The translations under genes were made by a program, and so were the position numbers. Below are positions 9,523 through 18,692 of a stretch of 64,000 nt of DNA, in pieces. Each line of letters starts with the position of its first letter. The stretch's first letter is position 1. The stretch is from Paludibacteraceae bacterium (GTDB taxonomy: Bacteria > Bacteroidota > Bacteroidia > Bacteroidales > Paludibacteraceae): NCBI GenBank assembly GCA_024693065.1, contig JAILLP010000023.1:124001-188000 (forward strand), read 5' to 3'. The notes under the pieces were generated by a model. It was not told where the DNA came from. It saw nothing but the letters and a program-made list of their open reading frames with translations, and searched no databases.

Positions 9523-10758
9523 ATGTACAACAAGAGGAAGATCATCAATGATCCTGTGCATGGTTTCATCTCGATTCCCAGCGAGCTGCACTATGATTTG
9601 ATCCAACATCCCTATTTTCAGCGTTTAGGGCGAATCAAACAATTGGGTATGAGCTACTTGGTCTATCCGGGGGCTCAGCATACCCGTTTCCAACACTCCT
9701 TGGGAGCCATGTTCCTGATGGAGGAGGCGATCGCCCAGTTGCGGTCGAGGGGGCAGGAGATTACGGACGAGGAAGCGGATGCGGCTTTGGCGGCCATCTT
9801 GCTGCATGACATCGGACATGCTCCCTTCTCCCATGTTTTGGAGAATACGCTGACGCAGGAGATTTCCCACGAGGATATTTCCCTGCTGATGATGGAGCAT
9901 ATCAACAAGGAGATGGGCGGGGCGCTGGATCTGGCATTGCAAATATTCAAGAACCAATATCCGAAGAAATTTCTCCACCAGCTTGTCTCCAGCCAATTGG
10001 ACATGGACCGGTTGGACTATCTGATACGCGACAGTTTCTTTACGGGTGTTGTGGAGGGTGCCGTGGGCGCCGCGCGTATCATCAAGATGCTCAATGTGCA
10101 CGACGACCAATTGGTTGTCGAGGCGAAGGGAATCTACTCCGTCGAGAAGTTCCTAATCGCCAGAAGAATGATGTATTGGCAAGTTTATTACCATAAAACG
10201 TCTGTCGCCGCTGAACAAGTGTTAATCAAGACGTTAGCTCGCGCAAAGGAGCTTACTATGAAGGGGAAGAAGCTGTTCGCAGCCCCTCAGTTCGCCTATT
10301 TCCTGGAAAATAAAATCACGGGGAAGGATTTCCTCCATTCCGATGAGGCATTGTCCAATTACGCGAAATTCGACGACTCGGATGTCATTAGTGCGGTGAA
10401 GACCTGGTCGTCTTGTGACGACAAGGTGCTTTCGACCATGTGCCGTAATCTGATGAACAGGAAACTCTTCAAAATAGAGGTGCGCGAGAAAAAGCCCCAG
10501 GCGGGTGAGGTGCGGGATCTTGCTAAGCGTATTGCCGCAAAACTGGGGCTTACGGAGGCGGAGGCGCGTTATTTCGTGACGATACATCCCGTCTCTTCCT
10601 ACACATACCGGCCCAAGAACGATAGCATTAAGATCCTTTATGCGGATGGGGAGTTGAAGGACATCACGGACGCTTCCGATTTGTTGAACCTATCCCTCAT
10701 CAGTAAACACGAAAAAAAATATTACTTCGGTTATGTGAAAGAATCGGATTTGTATTAG
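9523..10758 (+). CDS. HD-domain phosphohydrolase (SAMHD1/dGTPase-like)
   Basis: A protein of 411 residues opening with NDPVHGFISIP, typical of HD-superfamily hydrolases related to dGTPases and SAMHD1. The predicted metal ligands are H58 in RFQHSLG, H95-D96 in LLHDIGHAPFSH, and D162 in SQLDMDRLDYL. These enzymes remove phosphates from nucleotides; the substrate here is unknown. The C-terminal third has no recognised motif. The gene follows pyrF by 10 bp and precedes lpxD, which has its own promoter. Position before lpxD is common in Bacteroidales, from general knowledge. Confidence 0.88.
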   Translation: MYNKRKIINDPVHGFISIPSELHYDLIQHPYFQRLGRIKQLGMSYLVYPGAQHTRFQHSLGAMFLMEEAIAQLRSRGQEITDEEADAALAAILLHDIGHAPFSHVLENTLTQEISHEDISLLMMEHINKEMGGALDLALQIFKNQYPKKFLHQLVSSQLDMDRLDYLIRDSFFTGVVEGAVGAARIIKMLNVHDDQLVVEAKGIYSVEKFLIARRMMYWQVYYHKTSVAAEQVLIKTLARAKELTMKGKKLFAAPQFAYFLENKITGKDFLHSDEALSNYAKFDDSDVISAVKTWSSCDDKVLSTMCRNLMNRKLFKIEVREKKPQAGEVRDLAKRIAAKLGLTEAEARYFVTIHPVSSYTYRPKNDSIKILYADGELKDITDASDLLNLSLISKHEKKYYFGYVKESDLY

Positions 10759-10807
10759 CGGGTGTCACACCTTGGTACGATATTTCTGCAAATTTTATAC
10801 GAACAAA

Positions 10808-10838
10808 TTTTCATACTGACCGATTTTCCTTATTTTTG
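10808..10838 (+). promoter_or_regulatory. Bacteroidota-type promoter of the lpxD operon
   Basis: TATTTTTG at 10831-10838 matches the -7 element. A TTTT at 10808-10811 lies 19 bp upstream as a weak -33 element. The lpxD start codon is 20 bp downstream, so the leader is short. Confidence 0.6.
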
Positions 10839-10857
10839 CAAAAAAAATTATAGTAAC

Positions 10858-11907
10858 ATGGAGTTTTCAGCGCAACAGATCGCCGATTACCTAAAAGGTA
10901 AGGTGGTTGGAAATCCAGAAATCAAGGTTTCTAATTTTTCCAAGATAGAGGAGGGTGTTCCAGGAACATTGACTTTCTTGTCAAACCCCAAGTACACCGA
11001 ATATATATACACCACGCAAGCGAGTATTGTGTTGGTGAACGATACATTTGAGCCGAAGAAAGAATTGAAGCCGACCCTGATCAAGGTGAAGAATTCATAC
11101 GACGCTTTGGCTTCTTTGTTGTCGCTGGTGGATAGTTACAAGCAGAAGAAGAGCGGAATTTCTTCGAAGGCTTGTGTGTCGGAGAAGGCTAAGATAGGTG
11201 AGAATGCCTATGTTGGTGCCTATACGTGTATCGAGGATGGGGCGGTCATAGGTAAGAATGCTCAGATTTATCCTCAGGTTTATATTGGTGACAACGTGCG
11301 TATCGGTGATAATGTGACGCTCTATCCGGGCGTGAAGATCTATAATGATTGTGTCATCGGCAACAATTGCATGGTGCATGCGGGTACGGTCATCGGTTCT
11401 GACGGTTTCGGTTTCGCGCCTACGGCAGACGGAAAGTACGATAAGATTCCGCAGATCGGCATTGTTGTCATCGAAGACGATGTGGAGATCGGAGCGAACA
11501 CGACCATTGACCGTTCGACGATGGGTGCGACAATTATCAGACGAGGTGTCAAGATAGATAACTTGGTTCAGATCGCCCATAACGTGGAGATCGGCGAGGA
11601 TACGGTGATGGCTGCTCAGTCAGGTTTCGCGGGCTCTGCGAAGATTGGTAAGCATTGTATGTTTGGTGGTCAGTCTGGTGTCGTAGGACATTTGACGGTT
11701 GCGGACGGCACGATGCTCGCCGCGAAGTGTGGCGTCTCCAATAACATCAAGGAACCGAACCACATGTATCATGGTTTCCCTCACGTGGAGGCGAAGACCT
11801 TCCAGCGCGCGTTTGTGTGCTTCCGTAATTTCCCGGCCATCAGGAACCAGATACTGGAGTTGGAGAAAGAGGTGGCTGAATTGAAGAAAAAGATAGAACA
11901 TAACTAA
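10858..11907 (+). CDS. lpxD: UDP-3-O-acylglucosamine N-acyltransferase
   Basis: A protein of 349 residues from the ATG at 10858 ([14 protein letters not shown]). The 32 codons upstream in frame are mostly promoter DNA and were excluded. An N-terminal uridine-binding domain (about residues 1-100) is followed by a left-handed beta-helix of hexapeptide repeats ([20 protein letters not shown] and so on) and a C-terminal helical tail. It contains the LpxD motif [20 protein letters not shown]. It adds the second acyl chain to UDP-3-O-acylglucosamine in lipid A synthesis. Only 5 bp separate it from lpxC/fabZ. Confidence 0.98.
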   Translation: MEFSAQQIADYLKGKVVGNPEIKVSNFSKIEEGVPGTLTFLSNPKYTEYIYTTQASIVLVNDTFEPKKELKPTLIKVKNSYDALASLLSLVDSYKQKKSGISSKACVSEKAKIGENAYVGAYTCIEDGAVIGKNAQIYPQVYIGDNVRIGDNVTLYPGVKIYNDCVIGNNCMVHAGTVIGSDGFGFAPTADGKYDKIPQIGIVVIEDDVEIGANTTIDRSTMGATIIRRGVKIDNLVQIAHNVEIGEDTVMAAQSGFAGSAKIGKHCMFGGQSGVVGHLTVADGTMLAAKCGVSNNIKEPNHMYHGFPHVEAKTFQRAFVCFRNFPAIRNQILELEKEVAELKKKIEHN

Positions 11908-11912
11908 AGAAT

Positions 11913-13298
11913 ATGGCCAAACAGAAAACATTGAAGGAAGCATTTTCGCTTCAAGGAAAAGGTTTGCACACGGGATTGCCCGTTACAATCACATTTAATC
12001 CGGCCCCGGCGAACCATGGATACAAGATCCAGAGAGTAGATCTGGAGAATCAACCGATTATCGAGGCTGTTGCGCAAAACGTTGTTGAAACGTCGCGTGG
12101 CACTGTTGTCGCCGATGGTGAAGTGAGAGTTAGCACGATAGAACATGCGATGTCTGCTTTATATGCGTATGAGATAGACAACTGTTTGATTCAGGTGGAT
12201 CAGCCTGAATTTCCTATTTTGGATGGTAGTGCTATCTCTTATGTGAAGGAGATAGAGCGTGTAGGAATTGAGGAACAACCTTATGACAAGGAGTATTTCG
12301 TTGTGACGAAGAAGGTTGAGTACAAGGATCCGAACACGGGTTCTTCCATCGTTCTGCTTCCGGATGAGGAGTTCAGCATAAATGTGTTAGTCTCTTATCC
12401 TTCCTGTATTTTGTCCAATCAATACGCTACATTGAATTCGCTGTCCGAATATTCGAAGGAGATCGCCGCTTCTCGCACATTCGTTTTTGTGCGCGAGATT
12501 GAGGAACTTTTGAGGAACAACCTGATTAAGGGCGGGGATTTGGACAATGCGATAGTTATATACGACAAGGAGATGAGACAGGCGGATATAGACCATCTGA
12601 CCTCATTGTTGGGCATGGACCCGATTTCAGTCTCCAGTCTGGGCTATTTGCAGAAACGTCCGTTGGCGTTCGACAATGAGCCAGCGCGACACAAACTTTT
12701 GGATGTGATGGGTGATTTGGCCTTGATCGGTAAGCCAATCAAGGGACGTGTGATCGCACAGTGTCCTGGACATAAATTGAATACGGATTTCGCGAAGAGG
12801 GTTTATAAGAACCTGAAGCGTCAGGAGGTGATCATCCCTCATTATGATCCGACGGTTCCTCCGCTGATGGATATAAACAAGATCAAGCAACTTTTGCCTC
12901 ATCGTTGGCCTATGCTCTTGATAGATAGGATCATCGAGGTGAAGGAACGTGGTGTTGTGGGTGTGAAGAATGTATCTGGCAATGAGAACTTCTTCTGCGG
13001 ACACTTCCCTGAGGAGCCAGTTATGCCGGGTGTGCTTTTGGTTGAGGCTATGGCGCAGACGGGTGGTATTTTGGTGTTAAGCAAATTAGACGACCCTGAT
13101 CGGTACTCCACATACTTCCTTTCTATAGATAAGGTGAAGTTCAGAAACAAGGTGGTGCCGGGAGATACAGTTATTTTCAAATTGGATTTGTTGACAGACA
13201 TAAGAAGAGGATGCGCCTACATGAAGGGGTATGCTATCGTCGCCGAGAAAATCGTGGCGGAAGCAGAGTTCCTTGCACAGGTAGTGAAGAATAAGTAA
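11913..13298 (+). CDS. lpxC/fabZ: Fusion of LpxC deacetylase and FabZ dehydratase
   Basis: A protein of 461 residues with two enzymes in one chain. Residues 1-310 are LpxC, the zinc deacetylase that commits UDP-3-O-acyl-GlcNAc to lipid A, with zinc ligands H78 (STIEHAMSA), H260 and D264 (HKLLDVMGD) and catalytic H287 (GHKLN). Residues 320-461 are FabZ, the 3-hydroxyacyl-ACP dehydratase, with H364 (FCGHFPEEPVMPG) and E378 (LVEAMAQTGG). The fusion is characteristic of Bacteroidota. Both parts compete for 3-hydroxyacyl-ACP, so joining them fixes their ratio. It is the middle gene of the lpxD, lpxC/fabZ, lpxA run. Confidence 0.98.
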   Translation: MAKQKTLKEAFSLQGKGLHTGLPVTITFNPAPANHGYKIQRVDLENQPIIEAVAQNVVETSRGTVVADGEVRVSTIEHAMSALYAYEIDNCLIQVDQPEFPILDGSAISYVKEIERVGIEEQPYDKEYFVVTKKVEYKDPNTGSSIVLLPDEEFSINVLVSYPSCILSNQYATLNSLSEYSKEIAASRTFVFVREIEELLRNNLIKGGDLDNAIVIYDKEMRQADIDHLTSLLGMDPISVSSLGYLQKRPLAFDNEPARHKLLDVMGDLALIGKPIKGRVIAQCPGHKLNTDFAKRVYKNLKRQEVIIPHYDPTVPPLMDINKIKQLLPHRWPMLLIDRIIEVKERGVVGVKNVSGNENFFCGHFPEEPVMPGVLLVEAMAQTGGILVLSKLDDPDRYSTYFLSIDKVKFRNKVVPGDTVIFKLDLLTDIRRGCAYMKGYAIVAEKIVAEAEFLAQVVKNK

Positions 13299-13311
13299 AA
13301 GATAGTTTTTT

Positions 13312-14091
13312 ATGATACAAGAAATGTCATTTGTCCATCCCGAGGCTAAAATCGGAAAGGATGTTGAGATAGGCCCGTTCGTATACATTGATAGGAATGT
13401 TGAGATTGGTGATGGATGCCAGATTATGGCGCATGCGACAGTTTTGAGCGGTGCGCGAATCGGCAAGAATGTGAAGATTTTCCCAAATGCGGTCATTTCC
13501 GCTATCCCTCAGGATTTAAAGTTTAAGGGGGAGGAGACCACGGCTGTCATTGGCGATAATACGACTATCCGAGAGTGTGCGACGGTGAATCGCGGAACTG
13601 CTTCTAAGGGAACGACTATCGTCGGTTCTAATTGCCTCATTATGGCGTATGCACATATTGCGCATGATTGCAGGTTAGCGAATAATATCATCATAGGAAA
13701 CGCATCCCAGATCGCAGGCGAAGTATTGATCGACGATTGGGCGATTCTTTCTGGTAGTGTGTTGGTGCACCAATTCTCCCATATTGGTGCGCATGTGATC
13801 ATACAGGGAGGTTCCCGTGTCGGGAAGGATGTGCCTCCATACGTTACTGCAGGTAGAGACCCGTTGAGTTATGCGGGTTTGAACCTTGTCGGGTTGCGCC
13901 GCCGTGGATTTACGAACGACCAAATCCGCGAGATTCAGGAGATTTACCGTATCTTGTACCAGTCTGGTTTGAACATGACGCAGGCGACGGAGAAGATATA
14001 TTCGGAGATTCCTGATTCTAACGAGAAAGAAACGGTGGTTTCTTTCTTGAAATCGGCAGAACGTGGTATTATCCGTGGCTATTTCGATTAA
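13312..14091 (+). CDS. lpxA: UDP-N-acetylglucosamine acyltransferase
   Basis: A protein of 259 residues, the normal length, made of hexapeptide repeats that form a left-handed beta-helix trimer, then a helical C-terminal part (FTNDQIREIQEIYRILYQ). The catalytic histidine is H118 in MAYAHIAHDC, and the pyrophosphate-binding NRGT motif is at 93-96. It carries out the first step of lipid A synthesis, acylating UDP-GlcNAc at O3. The start may be the first ATG or the one four codons later. It lies 13 bp after lpxC/fabZ and 27 bp before nqrA. Confidence 0.98.
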   Translation: MIQEMSFVHPEAKIGKDVEIGPFVYIDRNVEIGDGCQIMAHATVLSGARIGKNVKIFPNAVISAIPQDLKFKGEETTAVIGDNTTIRECATVNRGTASKGTTIVGSNCLIMAYAHIAHDCRLANNIIIGNASQIAGEVLIDDWAILSGSVLVHQFSHIGAHVIIQGGSRVGKDVPPYVTAGRDPLSYAGLNLVGLRRRGFTNDQIREIQEIYRILYQSGLNMTQATEKIYSEIPDSNEKETVVSFLKSAERGIIRGYFD

Positions 14092-14118
14092 GAAAAACAC
14101 AAAATAAATTAATGTTTT

Positions 14119-15474
14119 ATGTCAGAAGTTATTAGAATTAAAAAAGGTCTTGACATCAACTTGAAGGGGAGGGCAAAGGAAGTGTTCTCGAAAGCACAGT
14201 TGCCTGATATCTTCGCAGTCAGACCTGACGATTTTCATGGCATCAAACCGAAAACCGTGGTCAAAGAGGGGGATCCAGTGAAGGTCGGAAGCGTTTTGTT
14301 CTATGACAAAGCAAATCCTGACTTGAAGGTTGTCTCTCCGGTCAGTGGAGAGGTGATAGCCGTGAACAGAGGTGAGAGACGTAAGGTGCTCGATATCCGT
14401 GTCAAATCGGATGGCAACTTCGACTCTGTGCCGTTTGTGAAGGGCAAACCATCTTCCATGAGCCAGGAAGAGGTGAGGGAGGCTATCCTTAACGCAGGTT
14501 TCTTCGCTTTCATCAAGCAACGTCCGTTTGATGTGATCGCCAATCCGAATGACAAGCCAAAGGCTATTTTCATCTCGGGGTTTGATACTGCACCTTTGGC
14601 GCCGAACTATGATTTCATCATGGTAGGCCGCGAGGAGGAGTTTCAAGCGGGTGTCGATGCGTTGACGAAGCTTTCGGGTGTGAAGGTGCATGTTGATGTT
14701 AATGTGGATACCGCCTCCAAGTTGTTCAGAATGACGAAGGGCGTTGAGCTGCATGAGTTCCAGGGACCTCATCCTGCGGGAAATGTAGGAGTGCAAATCC
14801 ATCATGTTGACCCAATCAACAAGGGAGATATTGTTTGGACAATCAATGCCCAGGATGTGGCTATGATCGGAAAGGCTTTCGTGACAGGAGCTATTAGTTT
14901 CTCACGGTCCATCGTTTTGGCGGGGTCTTCCGTGAAGAACCCTTCTTATTGTAAGATGATTTATGGCGCTTCTATCTCCAATATCGTTGCGAACAATATC
15001 GAGGGCGACAATGTGCGTTACATCAGCGGTAATCCGTTGACGGGCACGCAGATCCCTGCCGACGGTTTCTTGGGCGCTTTCGATTCACAGGTGACGGTTA
15101 TCCCTGAGGGAGACAAGAACGACGAGTTCTTGGGTTGGATCATGCCTCGTCTGAAGAAGTTCAGCGTGAGCCGTTCATATTTTTCTTGGTTGCTTGGTAG
15201 CAGCAGGGAGTATGAGATCGATACGAACGTGAACGGTGGCGAGCGTGCCTTCATCATGTCGGGTGAGTATGACAAAGTCTTCCCGATGGATATCTATCCT
15301 GAGTTCCTCGTGAAGGCCATCATCGCACGTGACATCGATAAGATGGAGCAATTGGGCATCTATGAGGTCGCACCGGAGGATTTCGCTCTGTGCGAGTTCG
15401 TATGTACTTCTAAGATTGAGACGCAACGTATCGTGCGTGAGGGATTGGATTACCTGCGCAAGGAGTTGGCTTAG
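14119..15474 (+). CDS. nqrA: Na+-translocating NADH:quinone reductase subunit A
   Basis: A protein of 451 residues, full length for NqrA, the peripheral subunit of the sodium-pumping NADH dehydrogenase. It begins with the typical RIKKGLDINLKGRAKE and contains HPAGNVGVQIHHVDP, the family pattern near the middle. It has no membrane helices, as expected. It is the first gene of nqrABCDEF and lies 27 bp after lpxA with no promoter visible between them, so readthrough from the lpx genes is possible. Confidence 0.97.
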   Translation: MSEVIRIKKGLDINLKGRAKEVFSKAQLPDIFAVRPDDFHGIKPKTVVKEGDPVKVGSVLFYDKANPDLKVVSPVSGEVIAVNRGERRKVLDIRVKSDGNFDSVPFVKGKPSSMSQEEVREAILNAGFFAFIKQRPFDVIANPNDKPKAIFISGFDTAPLAPNYDFIMVGREEEFQAGVDALTKLSGVKVHVDVNVDTASKLFRMTKGVELHEFQGPHPAGNVGVQIHHVDPINKGDIVWTINAQDVAMIGKAFVTGAISFSRSIVLAGSSVKNPSYCKMIYGASISNIVANNIEGDNVRYISGNPLTGTQIPADGFLGAFDSQVTVIPEGDKNDEFLGWIMPRLKKFSVSRSYFSWLLGSSREYEIDTNVNGGERAFIMSGEYDKVFPMDIYPEFLVKAIIARDIDKMEQLGIYEVAPEDFALCEFVCTSKIETQRIVREGLDYLRKELA

Positions 15475-15505
15475 TGAATGTGTAATAAATTAAAATGATA
15501 TAAAA

Positions 15506-16693
15506 TTGAAAGCGTTAAGAAATTTTCTCGACAAAGTGAAACCGTCTTTTGAGGAAGGCGGAAAATTTCACGCATTTCGCTCTGTGTTCGACGGATTCGA
15601 GACCTTCTTGTTCGTCCCTAACACAACAGCGAAGAGAGGAAGCCACATTCATGACTGCATCGACTCCAAGCGTGCGATGTCCATGGTCGTGATTGCGTTG
15701 ATACCAGCTCTTTTGTTTGGTATGTACAACGTTGGTTTCCAACACTATTTAGTGCATGGTGAGGAGGCCTCTTTCTGGGCGACGTTCTTGTTCGGCTTTT
15801 TGGCTGTGTTGCCTAAGATCGTCGTTGCGTACGCCGTCGGTTTGGGTATCGAGTTCGTCGTTGCCCAATGGAGAGGAGAGGAAATCCAAGAGGGTTTCCT
15901 GGTTTCCGGTATGTTGATCCCTTTGATTGTTCCAGTAGAGTGCCCTTTGTGGATCCTTGCGGTTGCAACAGCTTTCGCGGTGATTTTTGCGAAGGAGGTG
16001 TTCGGCGGTACGGGATATAATATCTTCAATGTGGCGCTGATCACGCGTGCCTTCTTGTTCTTCGCTTACCCTGTCAAGATGTCTGGTGACGCTGTATGGG
16101 TGGCAAAGGATGCGTTGTGTGGCTTGGGCAGCGAGAATGCGTTGTTGGATGGTGTGACGGGTGCGACTCCTCTCGGTCAGGTCTCCACGGGAGCTACCGA
16201 GATCACGAATGCGCTCGGTTCCGCTATGTCTCCGATGGATATGGTCATGGGTTTCTACCCGGGTTCTATCGGTGAGACCAGCGTGATTGCCATCGGCATC
16301 GGTGCCATCATCCTTTTGTGGACGGGCATCGCGAGCTGGAAGACGATGTTGTCTGTCTTCGCGGGTGGTATTTTGACGGCCATGATGTTTAACTCAATTG
16401 GCGCGAACGATGTGATGAACTTGCCTTGGTACGAGCACATCCTCTTGGGCGGTTTCTGCTTCGGCGCAGTCTTCATGGCTACTGACCCTGTCACTTCCCC
16501 GAGGACGGAGTGCGGTAAGTACATCTATGGATTCCTGATCGGTTTCGTCGCCATCGTTATCCGTTGCTTGAACCCAGGTTATCCGGAGGGTATGATGTTG
16601 GCTATTCTGCTGATGAACCTCTTCGCTCCGTTGATCGACCACTGCTTCGTTCAGGCTAATATCAAGAGAAGGTTAAAACGTGCTGATAGATAA
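15506..16693 (+). CDS. nqrB: Na+-translocating NADH:quinone reductase subunit B
   Basis: A membrane protein of 395 residues with about ten hydrophobic segments. The start appears to be TTG at 15506 (MKALRNFLDKVKPSFEEGG); the only nearby ATG, at 15494, is followed at once by a stop. The covalent FMN site is T221 in DGVTGATPLGQ, matching the S/T-G-A-T motif. NqrB carries FMN and riboflavin and forms part of the sodium channel. It lies between nqrA and nqrC in the operon. Confidence 0.97.
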   Translation: MKALRNFLDKVKPSFEEGGKFHAFRSVFDGFETFLFVPNTTAKRGSHIHDCIDSKRAMSMVVIALIPALLFGMYNVGFQHYLVHGEEASFWATFLFGFLAVLPKIVVAYAVGLGIEFVVAQWRGEEIQEGFLVSGMLIPLIVPVECPLWILAVATAFAVIFAKEVFGGTGYNIFNVALITRAFLFFAYPVKMSGDAVWVAKDALCGLGSENALLDGVTGATPLGQVSTGATEITNALGSAMSPMDMVMGFYPGSIGETSVIAIGIGAIILLWTGIASWKTMLSVFAGGILTAMMFNSIGANDVMNLPWYEHILLGGFCFGAVFMATDPVTSPRTECGKYIYGFLIGFVAIVIRCLNPGYPEGMMLAILLMNLFAPLIDHCFVQANIKRRLKRADR

Positions 16694-16713
16694 TCATTAA
16701 TATCGAATAAGTC

Positions 16714-17400
16714 ATGAATACAAATAGTAATAGTTATACTATCATCTATGCTTCGGTAATGGTGATTATCGTTGCATTCCTATTGGCCTTTGTCTCTTCT
16801 TCCTTGAAGGAAAGACAGGACACTAACGTGAAATTGGATAAGATGAAACAAATTCTTTCATCTTTGAATATTTCCGAGGATGAGTTGAAACAAGACGCTG
16901 AGGCCGCTTATAACAAGTATGTTGTGGCGGATCAAATCATTGACCTTAATGGCAATGTGGTTGCGGAGAATGGTGGATTTGAGGTTTCTTCCAAAAGCCT
17001 GAAGGATGCTGATTTGAACCAGGTTCCTTTGTATGTCTGCAAGGTGAATGGTGAGACCAAATATGTCGCACCGTTGTATGGCGCAGGTCTTTGGGGTCCG
17101 ATTTGGGGCTACATCAGTTTTAACAGCGACAAGAAGACCGTATATGGTACCTACTTCTCCCACGAGGGCGAGACTCCGGGTCTGGGTGCTGAAATCACGA
17201 CGGAGGCTTTCCAATCCAGTTTCGAGGGCAAGCAATTGCAAGAGGGTGGTGACGTGAAGATCTCTGTGGTGAAGAACGGTAAGGTGGCCAATTCCTCATG
17301 TGAGGTGGATGGTATCTCTGGTGGTACGATCACCTCTAAGGGGGTTGACGCGATGTTGCATGATTGCTTGAAAAGGTACGCTAATTTTTTCAATAAATAA
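16714..17400 (+). CDS. nqrC: Na+-translocating NADH:quinone reductase subunit C
   Basis: A protein of 228 residues with one N-terminal membrane helix (YTIIYASVMVIIVAFLLAFV) and an extracytoplasmic FMN-binding domain. The flavin is attached to threonine T206 in the C-terminal motif SGGTIT (residues 201-206). The usual motif is SGATxT, so alanine is replaced by glycine. This subunit moves electrons from NqrD/E to NqrB. A run of GGAGG lies just after the stop, before nqrD. Confidence 0.97.
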   Translation: MNTNSNSYTIIYASVMVIIVAFLLAFVSSSLKERQDTNVKLDKMKQILSSLNISEDELKQDAEAAYNKYVVADQIIDLNGNVVAENGGFEVSSKSLKDADLNQVPLYVCKVNGETKYVAPLYGAGLWGPIWGYISFNSDKKTVYGTYFSHEGETPGLGAEITTEAFQSSFEGKQLQEGGDVKISVVKNGKVANSSCEVDGISGGTITSKGVDAMLHDCLKRYANFFNK

Positions 17401-17412
17401 GGAGGATACGGT

Positions 17413-18057
17413 ATGGATTTATTTTCAAAGAAAAATAAGGAAACGTTCTTTACCCCTCTTTGGGTAAACAACCCAGTTGCCACGCAGGTGTTGGGTATTT
17501 GTTCCGCATTGGCCGTGACTTCCAAGTTGGAGCCAGCTTTGGTGATGGGTATTTCCGTGACCATCATTGTGGCTTTGGCGAATGTGGTGATTTCATTGTT
17601 GCGTAATACGATTCCGAATCGTATCCGTATCATCGTTCAGTTGGTGGTTGTGGCTACGTTGGTGACCATCGTGAGCCAGGTGTTGAAGGCATTCGCATAC
17701 GATGTGAGCGTGCAGCTCTCCGTTTATGTGGGCTTGATCATCACGAACTGTATCTTGATGGGCCGTTTGGAGGCTTTCGCTATGCAGAACAAACCATGGG
17801 AGTCATTCCTTGATGGTGTCGGAAGCGGATTGGGTTATGCCTTGATCCTCGTAATCGTGGGATTCTTCAGAGAGCTTCTCGGTTCTGGTACATTGTTGAA
17901 CTTCCGCGTGATTCCTGAATGTCTGTACGTGAAGGAAGGCGGTTTCTATATGAACAATGGCTTGATGGTGTTGCCTCCGATGGCGCTCATCATCTTGGCT
18001 TGCGTCATCTGGTTCCAGCGTGCGAAGAACCCTGATTTGCAGGAAAAGAACAATTAA
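17413..18057 (+). CDS. nqrD: Na+-translocating NADH:quinone reductase subunit D
   Basis: An integral membrane protein of 214 residues with six hydrophobic segments, beginning with the family-typical FFTPLWVNNPVATQVLGICSA-type start. It pairs with NqrE around a membrane iron centre; conserved cysteines are seen in GICSALAV and TNCILMGR. A GGAGGA sequence at 17401-17406 lies 7 bases before the ATG, a rare Shine-Dalgarno-like site in this window. Confidence 0.96.
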   Translation: MDLFSKKNKETFFTPLWVNNPVATQVLGICSALAVTSKLEPALVMGISVTIIVALANVVISLLRNTIPNRIRIIVQLVVVATLVTIVSQVLKAFAYDVSVQLSVYVGLIITNCILMGRLEAFAMQNKPWESFLDGVGSGLGYALILVIVGFFRELLGSGTLLNFRVIPECLYVKEGGFYMNNGLMVLPPMALIILACVIWFQRAKNPDLQEKNN

Positions 18058-18077
18058 TTCCCTAAAAGAGTATTGAA

Positions 18078-18674
18078 ATGGAATATTTAAGTTTATTTGT
18101 AAAGTCCATTTTTGTGGACAATATGATTTTCGCCTACTTCTTGGGAATGTGTTCCTATTTGGCGGTGTCGAAGAATGTGAAGACCGCATTGGGATTGGGT
18201 GTGGCCGTTACGTTCGTGTTGTTGGTGACTGTTCCTGTCAACTACTGTTTGGAGAACTATGTATTGGCTCCTAATGCGATTGTCGAGGGCGTTGATTTGA
18301 GCTTCTTGAGCTTCATCCTCTTCATCGCGGTCATCGCCGGTATCGTTCAGATCGTGGAGATGGCGGTGGAGAAATTCAGTCCGTCGTTGTACGCTTCATT
18401 GGGTATATTCTTGCCGTTGATCGCTGTGAACTGCGCCATCATGGGTGCCAGCCTCTTCATGCAACAGAGACATTTCGAGGGTATCGGTGAGGCGACGGTT
18501 TATGCGTTCGGTTCCGGTATCGGTTGGTTGATAGCGATCGTGGCTTTGGCCGCTATCCGTGAGAAGTTGTCTTACTCGAATGTCCCTGCGCCTCTTCGCG
18601 GTTTGGGCATCACCTTCATCACGGTGGGTCTGATGGCCATGGCATTTATGTGTTTCTCTGGTTTAACCATTTAA
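18078..18674 (+). CDS. nqrE: Na+-translocating NADH:quinone reductase subunit E
   Basis: An integral membrane protein of 198 residues with six hydrophobic segments, opening [20 protein letters not shown]. It is the partner of NqrD, to which it is distantly related. Cysteines in [10 protein letters not shown] and VNCAIMGA match the positions that bind the membrane iron centre. It lies 20 bp after nqrD and 18 bp before nqrF. Confidence 0.96.
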   Translation: MEYLSLFVKSIFVDNMIFAYFLGMCSYLAVSKNVKTALGLGVAVTFVLLVTVPVNYCLENYVLAPNAIVEGVDLSFLSFILFIAVIAGIVQIVEMAVEKFSPSLYASLGIFLPLIAVNCAIMGASLFMQQRHFEGIGEATVYAFGSGIGWLIAIVALAAIREKLSYSNVPAPLRGLGITFITVGLMAMAFMCFSGLTI

Positions 18675-18692
18675 TAGTAAGGAATATTTACG

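Noticed and set aside
14122-14805. Minus-strand open frame of 227 codons opposite nqrA
   Set aside because: Antisense shadow of nqrA with biased composition and no recognisable domain.
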